64,000 nt of DNA from an uncultured Oscillospiraceae bacterium. GTDB taxonomy: Bacteria > Bacillota > Clostridia > Oscillospirales > Ruminococcaceae. A program made the translations under genes and the position numbers. Positions 42,343-51,294 of this stretch are shown piece after piece. Under the pieces are notes generated by a model, which worked only from the letters and a program-made list of their open reading frames with translations, had not been told where the DNA came from and did not search any database. The stretch lies in the NCBI GenBank assembly GCA_934464775.1, contig CAKSKG010000009.1, positions 1 through 64,000 of the forward strand, given 5' to 3'. Numbering within the stretch: the stretch's first letter is position 1; each line of letters starts with the position of its first letter.

Positions 42343-43749
42343 TTATTCGGCAAGGAATGCGTAAAATGCTTTGTATGTCATGTAAACGTCAAGCTTTGAA
42401 ACGATCTCGTAGGGTGCGTGCATCGAAATGACAGGTACTCCCATGTCGATAGTGTCAACGTCAAGGTTCGCAATGTATGCCGCAACTGTTCCGCCGCCGC
42501 CTGCATCAACCTTTCCAAGCTCGCCTGTCTGCCAGATGACGTTGTTGCTGTCCATGAGCATTCTTACTCTGCCGGCAAATTCGGCGGAAGCGTCGGAAGT
42601 TCCCGACTTTCCTCTTGCTCCCGTGTACTTCGTGATGCATACGCCCTTGTTGATGAACGCAGCGTTCCTCTTCTCGTTTACGTCGGGGAATGTGGGGTCA
42701 AAGGCTGCGTTTACATCGGCGGAAAGACACTCCGAATGTGAAAGAACTGTTCTTCCGTCAACGCCGAAGCATTCGGCAAGATCATAAATGAAGTATTTCA
42801 GATAAGATGAACGGAGTCCTGTGTTTCCGTCACTGCCTGTCTCTTCCTTGTCGGTAAGAATGACAACGGCTGTCTTTGATACCTCGCCGCAGTCCATGAG
42901 CGCAGAAAATGCAGTGTATGCGCATACTCTGTCGTCGTGTCCGTATGAACCGATGAGACTTCTGTCAAATCCGATGTCCTTTGCCTTGAATGCAGGGACA
43001 GCTTCAAGCTCCGCTGAAAGGAAGTCTTCCTCTGTGATTCCGTACTTTTCGTTGAGGATAGAAAGAATGTTCAGCTTTACCTTTTCGCTGATTTCATCGT
43101 CACGATAGGGCTGTGAACCGATGATGATGTTCAGCTCCTCGCCTCTGATAAGCTCCGCTGCGGGACGCTTCATCTGCTCCTGTGCAAGATGAGGAAGCAG
43201 GTCCGATACGCAGAAAACGGGATCGTTCTCGTCCTCGCCAACGCAAACCTTTACCTTTGTGCCGTCAGCCTTGACGATAACTCCATGGAGCGAAAGAGGG
43301 ATAGTCGCCCACTGGTATTTCTTGATGCCGCCATAGTAGTGCGTCTTGAAGTAAGCTGTCTCCTCGTTCTCGTAAAGAGGATTCTGCTTTAAGTCAAGTC
43401 TGGGAGAATCAATGTGCGCCGCAGCCAGATGAACACCCTCCGAAACAGGCTCCTTGCCGATGACCGCAAGAATAACAGCCTTTTCACGGTTCACATAATA
43501 TACCTTGTCGCCGCTTTTCAGCTTCATGCCTTTCTTAAAGGGAACGAAGCCGTTCTTTTCGGCAGCTGCTGAAACATACTCAACAGCCTCACGCTCGGTC
43601 TTTGCCTTGTTCAGAAAGTTCTTGTATTCCTCGCAGTAGGACTGTGTTTCCTTGACCGTATTTTCGTCTGCGGTAAGCAGACCGTTCTTTTTCTTCATGC
43701 AGAGCTTTTCCTGTAAAAGCTTTGCCGCAGATTTTTCCTTTTCGGACAT
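42343..43749 (-). CDS. M18 family aminopeptidase (aspartyl aminopeptidase type)
   Basis: A 468-residue cytoplasmic zinc aminopeptidase removing N-terminal acidic or neutral residues. Metal ligands in AAHIDSPRLDLKQNPLYE (about 109-126), DKEETGSDG (about 296-304) and the C-terminal SMHAPYEIVSKLD. The length is the usual for the bacterial M18 type. GGAGGAATTT ribosome site precedes the ATG. Last gene of the leftward DUF951-prfA-tsaC-coaE-SLT-M18 cluster, 40 bases after the SLT gene. Confidence 0.92.
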   Translation of the reverse strand: MSEKEKSAAKLLQEKLCMKKKNGLLTADENTVKETQSYCEEYKNFLNKAKTEREAVEYVSAAAEKNGFVPFKKGMKLKSGDKVYYVNREKAVILAVIGKEPVSEGVHLAAAHIDSPRLDLKQNPLYENEETAYFKTHYYGGIKKYQWATIPLSLHGVIVKADGTKVKVCVGEDENDPVFCVSDLLPHLAQEQMKRPAAELIRGEELNIIIGSQPYRDDEISEKVKLNILSILNEKYGITEEDFLSAELEAVPAFKAKDIGFDRSLIGSYGHDDRVCAYTAFSALMDCGEVSKTAVVILTDKEETGSDGNTGLRSSYLKYFIYDLAECFGVDGRTVLSHSECLSADVNAAFDPTFPDVNEKRNAAFINKGVCITKYTGARGKSGTSDASAEFAGRVRMLMDSNNVIWQTGELGKVDAGGGGTVAAYIANLDVDTIDMGVPVISMHAPYEIVSKLDVYMTYKAFYAFLAE

Positions 43750-43788
43750 TTTAAATTCCTCCTTAAAGTTATTTATGGTGTTACCTGC

Positions 43789-44370
43789 TTATGCGGAATA
43801 AAGATTTGTGTATCCCTCATAAGCCGTCATAACCTTGTTTACATAATGCCTTGTGACCGAAGAGGGCATATCGTCAAGGCTCTCGCCGTCCGAGCTGTAT
43901 CTGCTGTCGCAGAGCCAGCTGTTGACATTTCCTCTGCCGGTATGATAAGCCGCCGCTGCGGTATCGGCTCTGCCGTATTCCTCAACAAGCAGCTTCAGCA
44001 GATATGTACCGTACCGTATGTTCACCTCGGGATCATACATATCTCCGTATTCGGCATCGTCCGCACTGTCGCCCATGCGGTATTTCACCCAGTCAAAGCT
44101 GTCCTCCATAAGCTGCATCAGCCCTCTTGCCCCAACCTCGGATTCGGCATTGGGGTCAAAATTGCTTTCGGTCTTTATCACCGCATAGACAAAATATTTA
44201 TCCAGCCCGTAAAGCTCCGCATATCTGTCCACATACTCGCTGTATCTTGTGGGATAAAATACGCTACGCTCGATGTCGGGCATTCTGAAAGCGGCAGCTA
44301 TAACCAGCAGCAGTATCACTGCTGCCGTACAAAACGCACTGCCGCGGCGTTTTTTCGTTTTCTTTCGCAT
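43789..44370 (-). CDS. Lytic transglycosylase (SLT domain)
   Basis: A 193-residue membrane-anchored murein transglycosylase. N-terminal helix at about 10-28 after a basic KKTKKRR start, then the SLT fold: IKTESNFDPNAESEVGARGLMQLM holds the catalytic Glu and the GARGLMQ motif, and AYHTGRGNV near residue 150 closes the active site. It cleaves glycan strands of peptidoglycan outside the membrane. Between coaE and the M18 gene in the same operon. Confidence 0.92.
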   Translation of the reverse strand: MRKKTKKRRGSAFCTAAVILLLVIAAAFRMPDIERSVFYPTRYSEYVDRYAELYGLDKYFVYAVIKTESNFDPNAESEVGARGLMQLMEDSFDWVKYRMGDSADDAEYGDMYDPEVNIRYGTYLLKLLVEEYGRADTAAAAYHTGRGNVNSWLCDSRYSSDGESLDDMPSSVTRHYVNKVMTAYEGYTNLYSA

Positions 44371-44395
44371 TGCTGTGACCTCTTATTGTTCCGTA

Positions 44396-44995
44396 TCAGG
44401 CTTTTTCCTTTATCTGCCTGATAATATCCTTTGCCTGTTCTTCAAGCTCCTCACGGGATCCGTTATTCTCTATTATATAATCCGAATGCTCCTTAAAGAA
44501 CTCCACACTGTGCTGGCTTGAAAATCTTTTCATAACCATGTCATTGTTTATTTTATCGCGCTTCATAATGCGATTTGCCCTCAGCTCCACCTTTGCGGTA
44601 ACGCTGACTATGGCATCGCAGAGCTTGTCCTCCCCCGATTCAAACAGCGTGGGAGCGTCCAGCAGCACATATTCCGCACCGCATTTCCGCAAAGCCTCTG
44701 CCTTTTCGCTTACTCTTTTGTTGATGTGGGGATGGGTTATTGAATTGAGCTTTTTCAGCTTCTGCCAGTCCGAGAAAACTATCTCGGCAAGATGCTTTCT
44801 GTTCAGTGTTCCGTCGTCATTGAGTATCTCCTCTCCGAATGCACGGACAGTTTCCTCAAGACAGACCTCACCCTTTTCCATTACCTCTCTGGCAACCAGA
44901 TCGGCATTTATTATCTCAAAACCGCCGTCAAGGAAAAAGCTGCTGACCGTAGTTTTTCCCGAACCGCTCTGACCTGTCAATCCGATCATTTTCAA
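44396..44995 (-). CDS. coaE: Dephospho-CoA kinase
   Basis: A 199-residue kinase for the last step of CoA synthesis. P-loop GLTGQSGSGKTTVS (residues 5-18), the NADLVAREVM CoA domain segment, VLLDAPTLFESG near 112, and RDKINNDM lid. Usual length. In the prfA operon; coaX for the first committed step is at 29919. Confidence 0.95.
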   Translation of the reverse strand: MKMIGLTGQSGSGKTTVSSFFLDGGFEIINADLVAREVMEKGEVCLEETVRAFGEEILNDDGTLNRKHLAEIVFSDWQKLKKLNSITHPHINKRVSEKAEALRKCGAEYVLLDAPTLFESGEDKLCDAIVSVTAKVELRANRIMKRDKINNDMVMKRFSSQHSVEFFKEHSDYIIENNGSREELEEQAKDIIRQIKEKA

Positions 44996-45053
44996 GGAAT
45001 AAGACCTCCATTTATGATATCCCGCAGCTGTGCGGAATATCGGGAAACTATAT

Positions 45054-46067
45054 TCACACTGTCACTGTCTCAAATGCCGCCGCCCTAAGCAGACGGTTGT
45101 ATACCGCAAGACCGACTCCGCTTTTTTCGGGGCAGCGCACATATACCTGCTTTGCTCCGATGTCGTCCGCTTCACGCAGACAGCCGAAAAGCGTTCTTGC
45201 CTGCTCTTCGGGAGTATTGCCGTAAACCATATTATTATACGGAAAATCTCCCTCTCTGCCGAATATCATGAAATATACGCCGTCTCCCGAATGTGCCTCG
45301 GCAAAGCTCATAAAGCCGCTGTCGGTGCCCTCAACGATGGTAACGTTCGCCTTGGGCGAATAATGCTTGTATTTCATTCCCGGGGAAAGCACCTTTTCGC
45401 CTGCGGCGATCTCCTCGGTTATTCCTCTTGCGTAAAGCACCCGAAAGCCTGCCGCTTTCATATCCTCTCCCGAAACAAAGCCGGGACGGAGTATCTTCAC
45501 GGCATCTTCCTCGAAGCAGACCACCGTGGATTCAACTCCCACGGGGCATTCTCCGCCGTCGATTATGGCAGGTATCCTGCCGTGCATATCATCATATACG
45601 TGCTTTGCGGAGGTGGGACTGGGACTACCCGAAAGATTTGCCGAAGGCGCAGCAATAGGCGCTCCGCAGGCACGGATAAATTCCCGTGCAGTCTTATGAA
45701 CCGGGAATCTTATGCCCACAGTATCAAGTCCGCCGCTGGTGACCATAGGTATTATATTGCGCTTTTTCAGCACCATTGTAAGCGGTCCGGGCCAGAAATG
45801 CTCCGCAAGCTTCCTTGCCGTATCGGGAACATCGCACACCAGCCTGTCCAGCTCCTCATATTCCGCAATATGGACTATCAGCGGATTATCCTGCGGTCTG
45901 CCCTTTGCCTTGAATATATCCGCAACGGCGTCGGGGTCAAGGGCATTTGCAGCCAGACCGTACACCGTCTCGGTGGGCATTCCCACAACTCCGCCTTTTT
46001 TCACGATTTCGGCGGCAGCGGCGATATCCTCTGCCGAATCCGAAAGTATCTTAGTTTCAAATTCCAT
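45054..46067 (-). CDS. Threonylcarbamoyl-AMP synthase (Sua5 type)
   Basis: A 337-residue enzyme making threonylcarbamoyl-AMP for the universal t6A tRNA modification. YrdC domain in residues 1-205: GGVVGMPTETVYGLAANA, KGRPQDNPLIVHI, and GAPIAAPSANLSGSPSPT; then a linker and a Sua5 C-terminal domain from about 245 (NVTIVEGTD...). The two-domain form distinguishes it from short TsaC. Directly behind prfA in the operon, a common clostridial arrangement. Confidence 0.93.
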   Translation of the reverse strand: MEFETKILSDSAEDIAAAAEIVKKGGVVGMPTETVYGLAANALDPDAVADIFKAKGRPQDNPLIVHIAEYEELDRLVCDVPDTARKLAEHFWPGPLTMVLKKRNIIPMVTSGGLDTVGIRFPVHKTAREFIRACGAPIAAPSANLSGSPSPTSAKHVYDDMHGRIPAIIDGGECPVGVESTVVCFEEDAVKILRPGFVSGEDMKAAGFRVLYARGITEEIAAGEKVLSPGMKYKHYSPKANVTIVEGTDSGFMSFAEAHSGDGVYFMIFGREGDFPYNNMVYGNTPEEQARTLFGCLREADDIGAKQVYVRCPEKSGVGLAVYNRLLRAAAFETVTV

Positions 46068-46096
46068 TATATAACACCGATTTCAAAATTTGTAGG

Positions 46097-47173
46097 TTAT
46101 TCATCGCCCTGAGCGGAAAGCTTCGCAGCCTGATCCGCAGTTGCGAGAGCATCGATCACCTCGTCGATATTTCCGTTCAGCAGATATTCCAGACGATAGA
46201 TCGTAAGACCGATCCTATGATCGGTAAGACGTCCCTCGGGGAAATTATAGGTGCGAATACGTTCGCTTCTGCTGCCCGTTCCCACCTGTGAACGTCTGTC
46301 GGAAGCGATCTTGTCATTCTGCTCCTGCTGAAGCGCTTCAAAAAGGCGTGAGCTGAGTATCTTCATCGCCTTATCCTTATTCTTATACTGGCTGCGTTCG
46401 TCCTGACATTCAACAACAACGCCCGTAGGCAGATGAGTTATTCTGACCGCCGATTCGGTCTTATTGATATGCTGACCGCCTGCGCCCGACGCTCTGAAAA
46501 CATCTATTTTCAGGTCAGTGGGATTGATATTCAACTCCACCTCGTCCGCCTCGGGAAGCACGGCAACAGTTACCGTCGAAGTCTGTATCCTGCCCTGTGA
46601 CTCGGTTTCGGGCACACGCTGCACCCTATGAACGCCGCTCTCATATTTAAGTCTGGAGTAAGCCCCCTCGCCCTCGATACCGAAGCTTATCTCTTTAAAT
46701 CCGCCCAGCTCGGTAGGATTTGCATTCAGAACCTCTATCTTCCAGCCCTTTGTCTCCGCATACATAGTATACATTCTATAAAGGGAATTTGCGAAAAGAG
46801 CAGCCTCCTCGCCGCCTGCGCCTGCCCTGATCTCCATAATAACGCTTCGTTCATCGTTAGGGTCACGGGGAAGCAGCAATATTTTAAGCTCCTCGGCGCA
46901 CTGTTCCGCCTTTTCACGGTTCTCATCATATTCGGACTGAGCCAATTCCTTCATATCGCGGTCAAGACCGCCCTCGTCCAGCATTTCCTTTGCCTCATCG
47001 GCAGCCGTTTTGCATTTCACATATTCGCGGTATTTTTCCACGATAGGGGTAAGAGTCTTATATTCCTTCATGAGTGCGGCATACTGTTTATTATCGCTGA
47101 CAACATTCGGGTCCATAAGCTTATCGTTTATTTCCGCATATCTATCCTCGGTGCTTCTGAGCTTTTCAAACAT
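46097..47173 (-). CDS. prfA: Peptide chain release factor 1
   Basis: A 358-residue release factor ending translation at UAA and UAG. Catalytic GGQ in FRASGAGGQHINKTESAVRI (about residues 225-244) and the stop-recognising tripeptide PET within RVPETESQGR (about 182-191). Normal length. Start ATG 47173 follows AAAGGAAATTTTTACAG. No prmC is adjacent; the neighbour is the Sua5-type gene. Confidence 0.96.
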   Translation of the reverse strand: MFEKLRSTEDRYAEINDKLMDPNVVSDNKQYAALMKEYKTLTPIVEKYREYVKCKTAADEAKEMLDEGGLDRDMKELAQSEYDENREKAEQCAEELKILLLPRDPNDERSVIMEIRAGAGGEEAALFANSLYRMYTMYAETKGWKIEVLNANPTELGGFKEISFGIEGEGAYSRLKYESGVHRVQRVPETESQGRIQTSTVTVAVLPEADEVELNINPTDLKIDVFRASGAGGQHINKTESAVRITHLPTGVVVECQDERSQYKNKDKAMKILSSRLFEALQQEQNDKIASDRRSQVGTGSRSERIRTYNFPEGRLTDHRIGLTIYRLEYLLNGNIDEVIDALATADQAAKLSAQGDE

Positions 47174-47198
47174 ATCTGTAAAAATTTCCTTTCAGGGA

Positions 47199-47387
47199 TC
47201 AGTCTGCATTGGGGCGGCTGACCGACTTTATATTTTTTTCTATTTTACTGCGTGCGATCATAAACTCACGGCCGCAGCCCACACATCTGAGTTTAAAATC
47301 CATTCCCGAGCGAAGCACAAGCATTTCCCTGCTTCCGCAGGGGTGTTGTTTTTTCAGTGTCAATGTATCTCCGACTCTCACGTCCAC
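47199..47387 (-). CDS. DUF951 family small protein
   Basis: A 62-residue protein of the DUF951 family, unknown function. Seen: VRVGDTLTLKKQHPCGS and LRCVGCGREFMIARSKIEK, giving a possible Cys-based metal site. Starts at GTG 47387 with GGAG 10 bases upstream. First gene of the prfA operon. Confidence 0.85.
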   Translation of the reverse strand: MDVRVGDTLTLKKQHPCGSREMLVLRSGMDFKLRCVGCGREFMIARSKIEKNIKSVSRPNAD

Positions 47388-47639
47388 AGCAGTTCAACTC
47401 CTTAACACGGAGCGAGCGCACCGCTCCGAATATAGCTGATAATATTATACCACATTCGCAGGAAAAAAGCAAATATTTTTCCTACATTTTTATTATTCGG
47501 GATCAGCGGACGATTTGAATAACCTTGAAAATATGCCAAATAATAAAATCAGTCTGTTACAGCTTACAGGTGATAAGGGGCGGCGGCTTTCGCCTTTATT
47601 TTTGATTTACTTTTGGGGTGGTTTTCATCTCTTAAATAA

Positions 47640-48105
47640 TGGTTTGCTACTGTTTTGTTCTTTATTATAGTAAGCTTGTGTTAGTTTATAAAGTTTTGTA
47701 GTATGGTTTGCAACCATAGAGAAAGCGGAGGTTCCGCCTCCGGCGGGCAAAGGGATGAACCACAAAGGGGGCTAAACAAAAAAGCAGAAGCAAAAATCGG
47801 GGCGCCCCCTTTGAGGTTCTCCCTCTGCACACTCTTTCCTTAATCCCTGCCCCGATTTTTGAAATTCCAGTTAATAAATTCTCTTTAGATTTTGTATTGC
47901 CGACGGTTCATAAAACGCTTATTATTTTCTCTTTCCGTCGTGGCGCTCAACCGTCGGCTATTTGGTGTAGGAATTTCATCAAGTCGTTAATTATAGTTGC
48001 AACTTTTCTTCTTCAATTTTTCCGACGGGTCGCTTTGTGGCAGATAGCAACAGTTACTTGCAACCTATAAGAACTAAGCGACCCGACGTGTAAATTGAAG
48101 TAAAA
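47640..48105. repeat. Giant palindromic element, copy 5 (left arm and centre only)
   Basis: Left arm like copy 1 with stem B AAAAATCGGGGC/GCCCCGATTTTT and stem A AAAGGGGGC/GCCCCCTTT, the GCCGACGGTT/AACCGTCGGC stem and the central GGGTCGCTT.../...AAGCGACCC stem, then it ends after TAAATTGAAGTA. The whole right arm is missing. Located between divergent DUF951 and the gene at 48173. Confidence 0.88.
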
Positions 48106-48172
48106 AAGAAAAACCCCCTTTATCCCCCGTAAGCTGTAACAGACAAGTAAAAAAGAAAGGTAAGATAAAACA

Positions 48173-48493
48173 ATGCAGATATCAGCAATATTCGGAACCC
48201 CCGATGAGGCGGCAGCCGCCGCAGGCGCAGTTGTCCGTGCTGTCCCCAGTATCCTCGATGTGAAAGTCTCCGACGGTAAATTTCAGCATCAAAACTTCTA
48301 TACCTCACTGCTGCCGTCGTTCAATACCGCAGGCAGCTCCCCAACCTATTCCGCTGCCGCAGTAAGATCGGAACGTACCGCTCCCGTCAGCGGAAAATCC
48401 ACCGTTACCGTGACCTGCAGCGACCGTGATTACCGCAGCGTGTCCCATGTCATAGTTAACCGCGGCGGACGGAATATTTCTTCATACAGATAG
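48173..48493 (+). CDS. Uncharacterised 106-residue protein
   Basis: I do not recognise this protein. It begins MQISAIFGTPDEAAAAAGAV, followed by a strand-like segment VPSILDVKVSD, a Ser/Ala-rich middle and a Thr/Val-rich end (SGKSTVTVTCSDRDYRSVSHV). The first 35 residues look like a small alpha/beta unit. Third-position composition fits the window's real genes, and AAAGGT lies 13 bases before the ATG. It starts 68 bases after the truncated element copy 5. Confidence 0.6.
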   Translation: MQISAIFGTPDEAAAAAGAVVRAVPSILDVKVSDGKFQHQNFYTSLLPSFNTAGSSPTYSAAAVRSERTAPVSGKSTVTVTCSDRDYRSVSHVIVNRGGRNISSYR

Positions 48494-48564
48494 AATGTTA
48501 AAAAACGTGTAATTTTCACACATTCATACAAAATTCGGCGCTTCGTATTGTTGTAAATCACATC

Positions 48565-48593
48565 TTGTTAACTGCGTGCAAAAAGTGTATAAT
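48565..48593 (+). promoter_or_regulatory. Promoter of the hybrid kinase gene
   Basis: TTGTTA (48565-48570), 17 bases, TATAAT (48588-48593). Confidence 0.65.
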
Positions 48594-48656
48594 GATATAT
48601 AAATATATCTGCGGCATATTCTGCGGCAGATACCCGACAGGACGTGATCGCCGTTG

Positions 48657-50591
48657 ATGAATACGGATAATACCGAACAGCTGAAAAATATTGCTAAGGC
48701 ACTCTGCGCAGGATATGACGCAGTTCTTTTTCTCCGCCTCTCCGAAAATACGGCGTGTATCATCACCGACGGAAGCTGCGGAGATTTTTTCCCACTTGAC
48801 CGTGCATTGAACGATATCCTCCCGAATGCTCTCCCCGAAAGCGACCGTAAAGAGCTGATACGCTCCCTCTCTGCCGAAAATATTGCCAAACGCCTCTCCG
48901 ATTCGGGCTTTTTTTCGGCAGAACATACATACCATAAAGGCTCCGAGCTGAATTTTATCCACCTGAAAATAATTTCGGTCGATAAGGATTCCGCTCTGAT
49001 ATGCAGCTGCGCAGACTACGCCAAAAATACCAGAAATATCCTTGATGCCGCACTTTCCTCCGCAAAAAAGGCGGATACCGCAAACCGCAGGCTCCTTGCC
49101 GATCTGTCTCATGAAGTGCGCACTCAGCTCACCGCAATTATCGGCTTTGCAAATCTTGCTTCCGCAAGGTCCGATGTTTCCCCCGAAATATCGGATTATC
49201 TCCATAAGATAACCAGCTCCTCGGATAAGCTTCTCGATGCACTCAAACGATATTCGGGAATGAACCGTACTCCCGCCGCAAAAAGCGGCAGCCACCGCCT
49301 TAGATGCAGTCTTATAAGCGTGCTGCGCAATGTTTACAGTACGGTCAATAAGATCGCCGCAGAAAAAGATCTGTCGCTGTATATGGACGCTGCCGATATC
49401 ATCAATGATGAAGTGTACTGCGACAAGACTCTGTTGATAAAGCTCCTGCTCCAGCTTGTGAGCAATGCGATAAAATTCACCAAATCTGGCGGAAATATTT
49501 ATGTGTGCCTTACGGAACGCAGCTCCCCTGTCAGCGGTCATTCCATATATGAGTTTCATGTAATAGACACGGGAATAGGTATGTCCGAGGAATTCATCGG
49601 TCATATATTCGAGCCTTTTGCCCGTGAAACCACTCATCACCCACAAAAGATCGAGGGTACCGGACTTGGCTACACCCGGGTAAAGCACTGTATAGATAAC
49701 ATGGGCGGAAGCATTCAGATACACTCCGAAGAGGGCAAAGGCACCGATGTTGAAGTATCGCTCAGCCTTGAATACTGCGGCGCTCCCTGCCGAATAAGTC
49801 ATATAACAGCCCTTGAGGGCAGCCGTGCCCTTGTTTTCGGAAAAAGCTTCGATACCTGCGAATGCGTCACAAAAATGCTCAATACGCTGGGCATAACCGC
49901 CGAATGGACAATGGATCTTGAAGATGCAACTCTAAGGCTCCGCCATGCAGCCGAGGACGGCAGACCCTTTTCGCTCTGCGTTATAAATATCGGCGTCCGC
50001 AGGAACAACGTGAATGCTATGCTTGAAAAGCTGCGCAGGATACATGATTTCACTGCTGTGATAGCAGCCCATGACCTTAGCTCCGTTCCGAAGGAACTTA
50101 GCCGTGATATATCAAATGTCATCATTCAGAAGCCCATGATAATAAGCGAGCTGGCAAAAGCGCTCTCGGGAATAGTCCCGGCAGATATTTACAGTGCCGA
50201 TGCGGAAAAGCATTCCCGCAAGCGCATTCTTATCGTTGAGGACGAAGAGCTTAACCGTGAGCTGGTCAGCGAAATACTGAGCCGTGCAGGCTATATGACC
50301 GACAGCGCCGTCAACGGCAGAGAAGCCGTCAATAAGCTGGCATCGGCTCCCGACGGTCATTATCAGCTGGTGCTTATGGACCTGCGAATGCCCGTAATGG
50401 ACGGCTATCATGCCGCAAAAATAATACACAGCGAGCTTGGACGATACGGCTCTCTGCCCATAATCGCCATGTCGGCGGACACCTTTGAAGAGGATATCCG
50501 CAAAGCTGCCGAATGCGGAATGGACGTTCATATCCCCAAACCCATAGACATCACCCTGCTGCTGGACACAGTAAACAAAATGATAAAATAA
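48657..50591 (+). CDS. Hybrid sensor histidine kinase / response regulator
   Basis: A 644-residue soluble hybrid kinase. Residues 1-130 are a PAS-like sensor; 145-210 HisKA with His152 in DLSHEVRTQLTAI; 250-370 the ATPase domain (SNAIKFTKSGG, DTGIGMSEEF, GTGLGY); 385-500 a receiver-like domain lacking a clear acceptor; 525-644 a full receiver with ILIVEDEELNRE and Asp575 in LMDLRMPVMDG. No membrane helix, so it senses an internal signal. No separate regulator or output gene adjoins; the partner is unknown. ATG 48657 chosen; TTG 48654 is possible. Confidence 0.92.
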   Translation: MNTDNTEQLKNIAKALCAGYDAVLFLRLSENTACIITDGSCGDFFPLDRALNDILPNALPESDRKELIRSLSAENIAKRLSDSGFFSAEHTYHKGSELNFIHLKIISVDKDSALICSCADYAKNTRNILDAALSSAKKADTANRRLLADLSHEVRTQLTAIIGFANLASARSDVSPEISDYLHKITSSSDKLLDALKRYSGMNRTPAAKSGSHRLRCSLISVLRNVYSTVNKIAAEKDLSLYMDAADIINDEVYCDKTLLIKLLLQLVSNAIKFTKSGGNIYVCLTERSSPVSGHSIYEFHVIDTGIGMSEEFIGHIFEPFARETTHHPQKIEGTGLGYTRVKHCIDNMGGSIQIHSEEGKGTDVEVSLSLEYCGAPCRISHITALEGSRALVFGKSFDTCECVTKMLNTLGITAEWTMDLEDATLRLRHAAEDGRPFSLCVINIGVRRNNVNAMLEKLRRIHDFTAVIAAHDLSSVPKELSRDISNVIIQKPMIISELAKALSGIVPADIYSADAEKHSRKRILIVEDEELNRELVSEILSRAGYMTDSAVNGREAVNKLASAPDGHYQLVLMDLRMPVMDGYHAAKIIHSELGRYGSLPIIAMSADTFEEDIRKAAECGMDVHIPKPIDITLLLDTVNKMIK

Positions 50592-50595
50592 GCAT

Positions 50596-50634
50596 AAAAA
50601 AGCTCCCTCCGCCCGAAAGCAGAGGGAGCTTTTT
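50596..50634. terminator. Bidirectional terminator
   Basis: AAAAAGCTCCCTC pairs with GAGGGAGCTTTTT, serving the kinase gene and the converging exported-protein gene. Confidence 0.9.
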
Positions 50635-50658
50635 GTGTTCAGACGAACAGAAGATCAA

Positions 50659-51234
50659 TTACTTGATCTCATACTTGCCGCCCTTTGTTACTGTAAATAC
50701 GGGATTGCCGTTCTCGTCGATCTCAACGGAACCGAGATCCTCGCCGTTATAGTAAACGTGAGCCTTGGCAAGATCATCAGCGCTCATCTTGCAGCTTGTG
50801 ACAGTTACCTTTACCTCACAGTTGAACTTCTTGGTAGACTTGAAGTCAACTACTGTGGAAGTCTTGGTATTGTTTACAGTTGCGGAAAGGTTGAGCTTAG
50901 CAACCTTCTTAACTGTGGAAGCGTCGATGGAAAGTGTTGCCTTGGGAGTAACGATCTCCAGAACGCCATTACCGTCAGCAAGAGCCTTTACAACATCAGC
51001 AGAAAGAACAACATTGGATAATGTCTTCAGTTCAGCTGTTGATGTACCGCTTGCAGCAGCTTCAACTGCGGAGCTGATGGACTCAGATGCTGTGGAAGCT
51101 ACAACTGTATTGCTGGGTGATGTAACACCTGCGGGTACTGTTGCATAATCTGCAGCGAAAGCAGCAGTTGCCATTACAGCAACAGCCAGAACAGCTGCGG
51201 AGATTGTGCTGACCTTCTTCATAGTCTTATTCAT
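50659..51234 (-). CDS. Exported protein of unknown function
   Basis: A 191-residue secreted protein. Signal peptide MNKTMKKVSTISAAVLAVAV with AFAAD cleavage at about residue 28, a Ser/Thr/Ala linker, then a beta-rich domain (VLEIVTPKATLSIDASTV; VTKGGKYEIK at the end) similar in style to cell-surface beta-sandwich modules, with no catalytic motif. AAAGGAGG ribosome site. The strongly biased codons suggest high expression. No anchor is visible. Confidence 0.8.
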   Translation of the reverse strand: MNKTMKKVSTISAAVLAVAVMATAAFAADYATVPAGVTSPSNTVVASTASESISSAVEAAASGTSTAELKTLSNVVLSADVVKALADGNGVLEIVTPKATLSIDASTVKKVAKLNLSATVNNTKTSTVVDFKSTKKFNCEVKVTVTSCKMSADDLAKAHVYYNGEDLGSVEIDENGNPVFTVTKGGKYEIK

Positions 51235-51294
51235 GATGAATGTCCTCCTTTCTCGTTTATTTATAATGATCGCATAAAGCGAAGATTATTGATG

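Noticed and set aside
12736..48105. Giant repeats as CRISPR arrays or group II introns
   Set aside because: No short regularly spaced repeats and spacers, no cas genes, no reverse transcriptase and no domain V-like hairpin recognised.
48558..49802. 414-codon open frame opposite the hybrid kinase
   Set aside because: It mirrors the kinase gene, whose HisKA, ATPase and receiver motifs are intact; the mirror has no recognisable domain.
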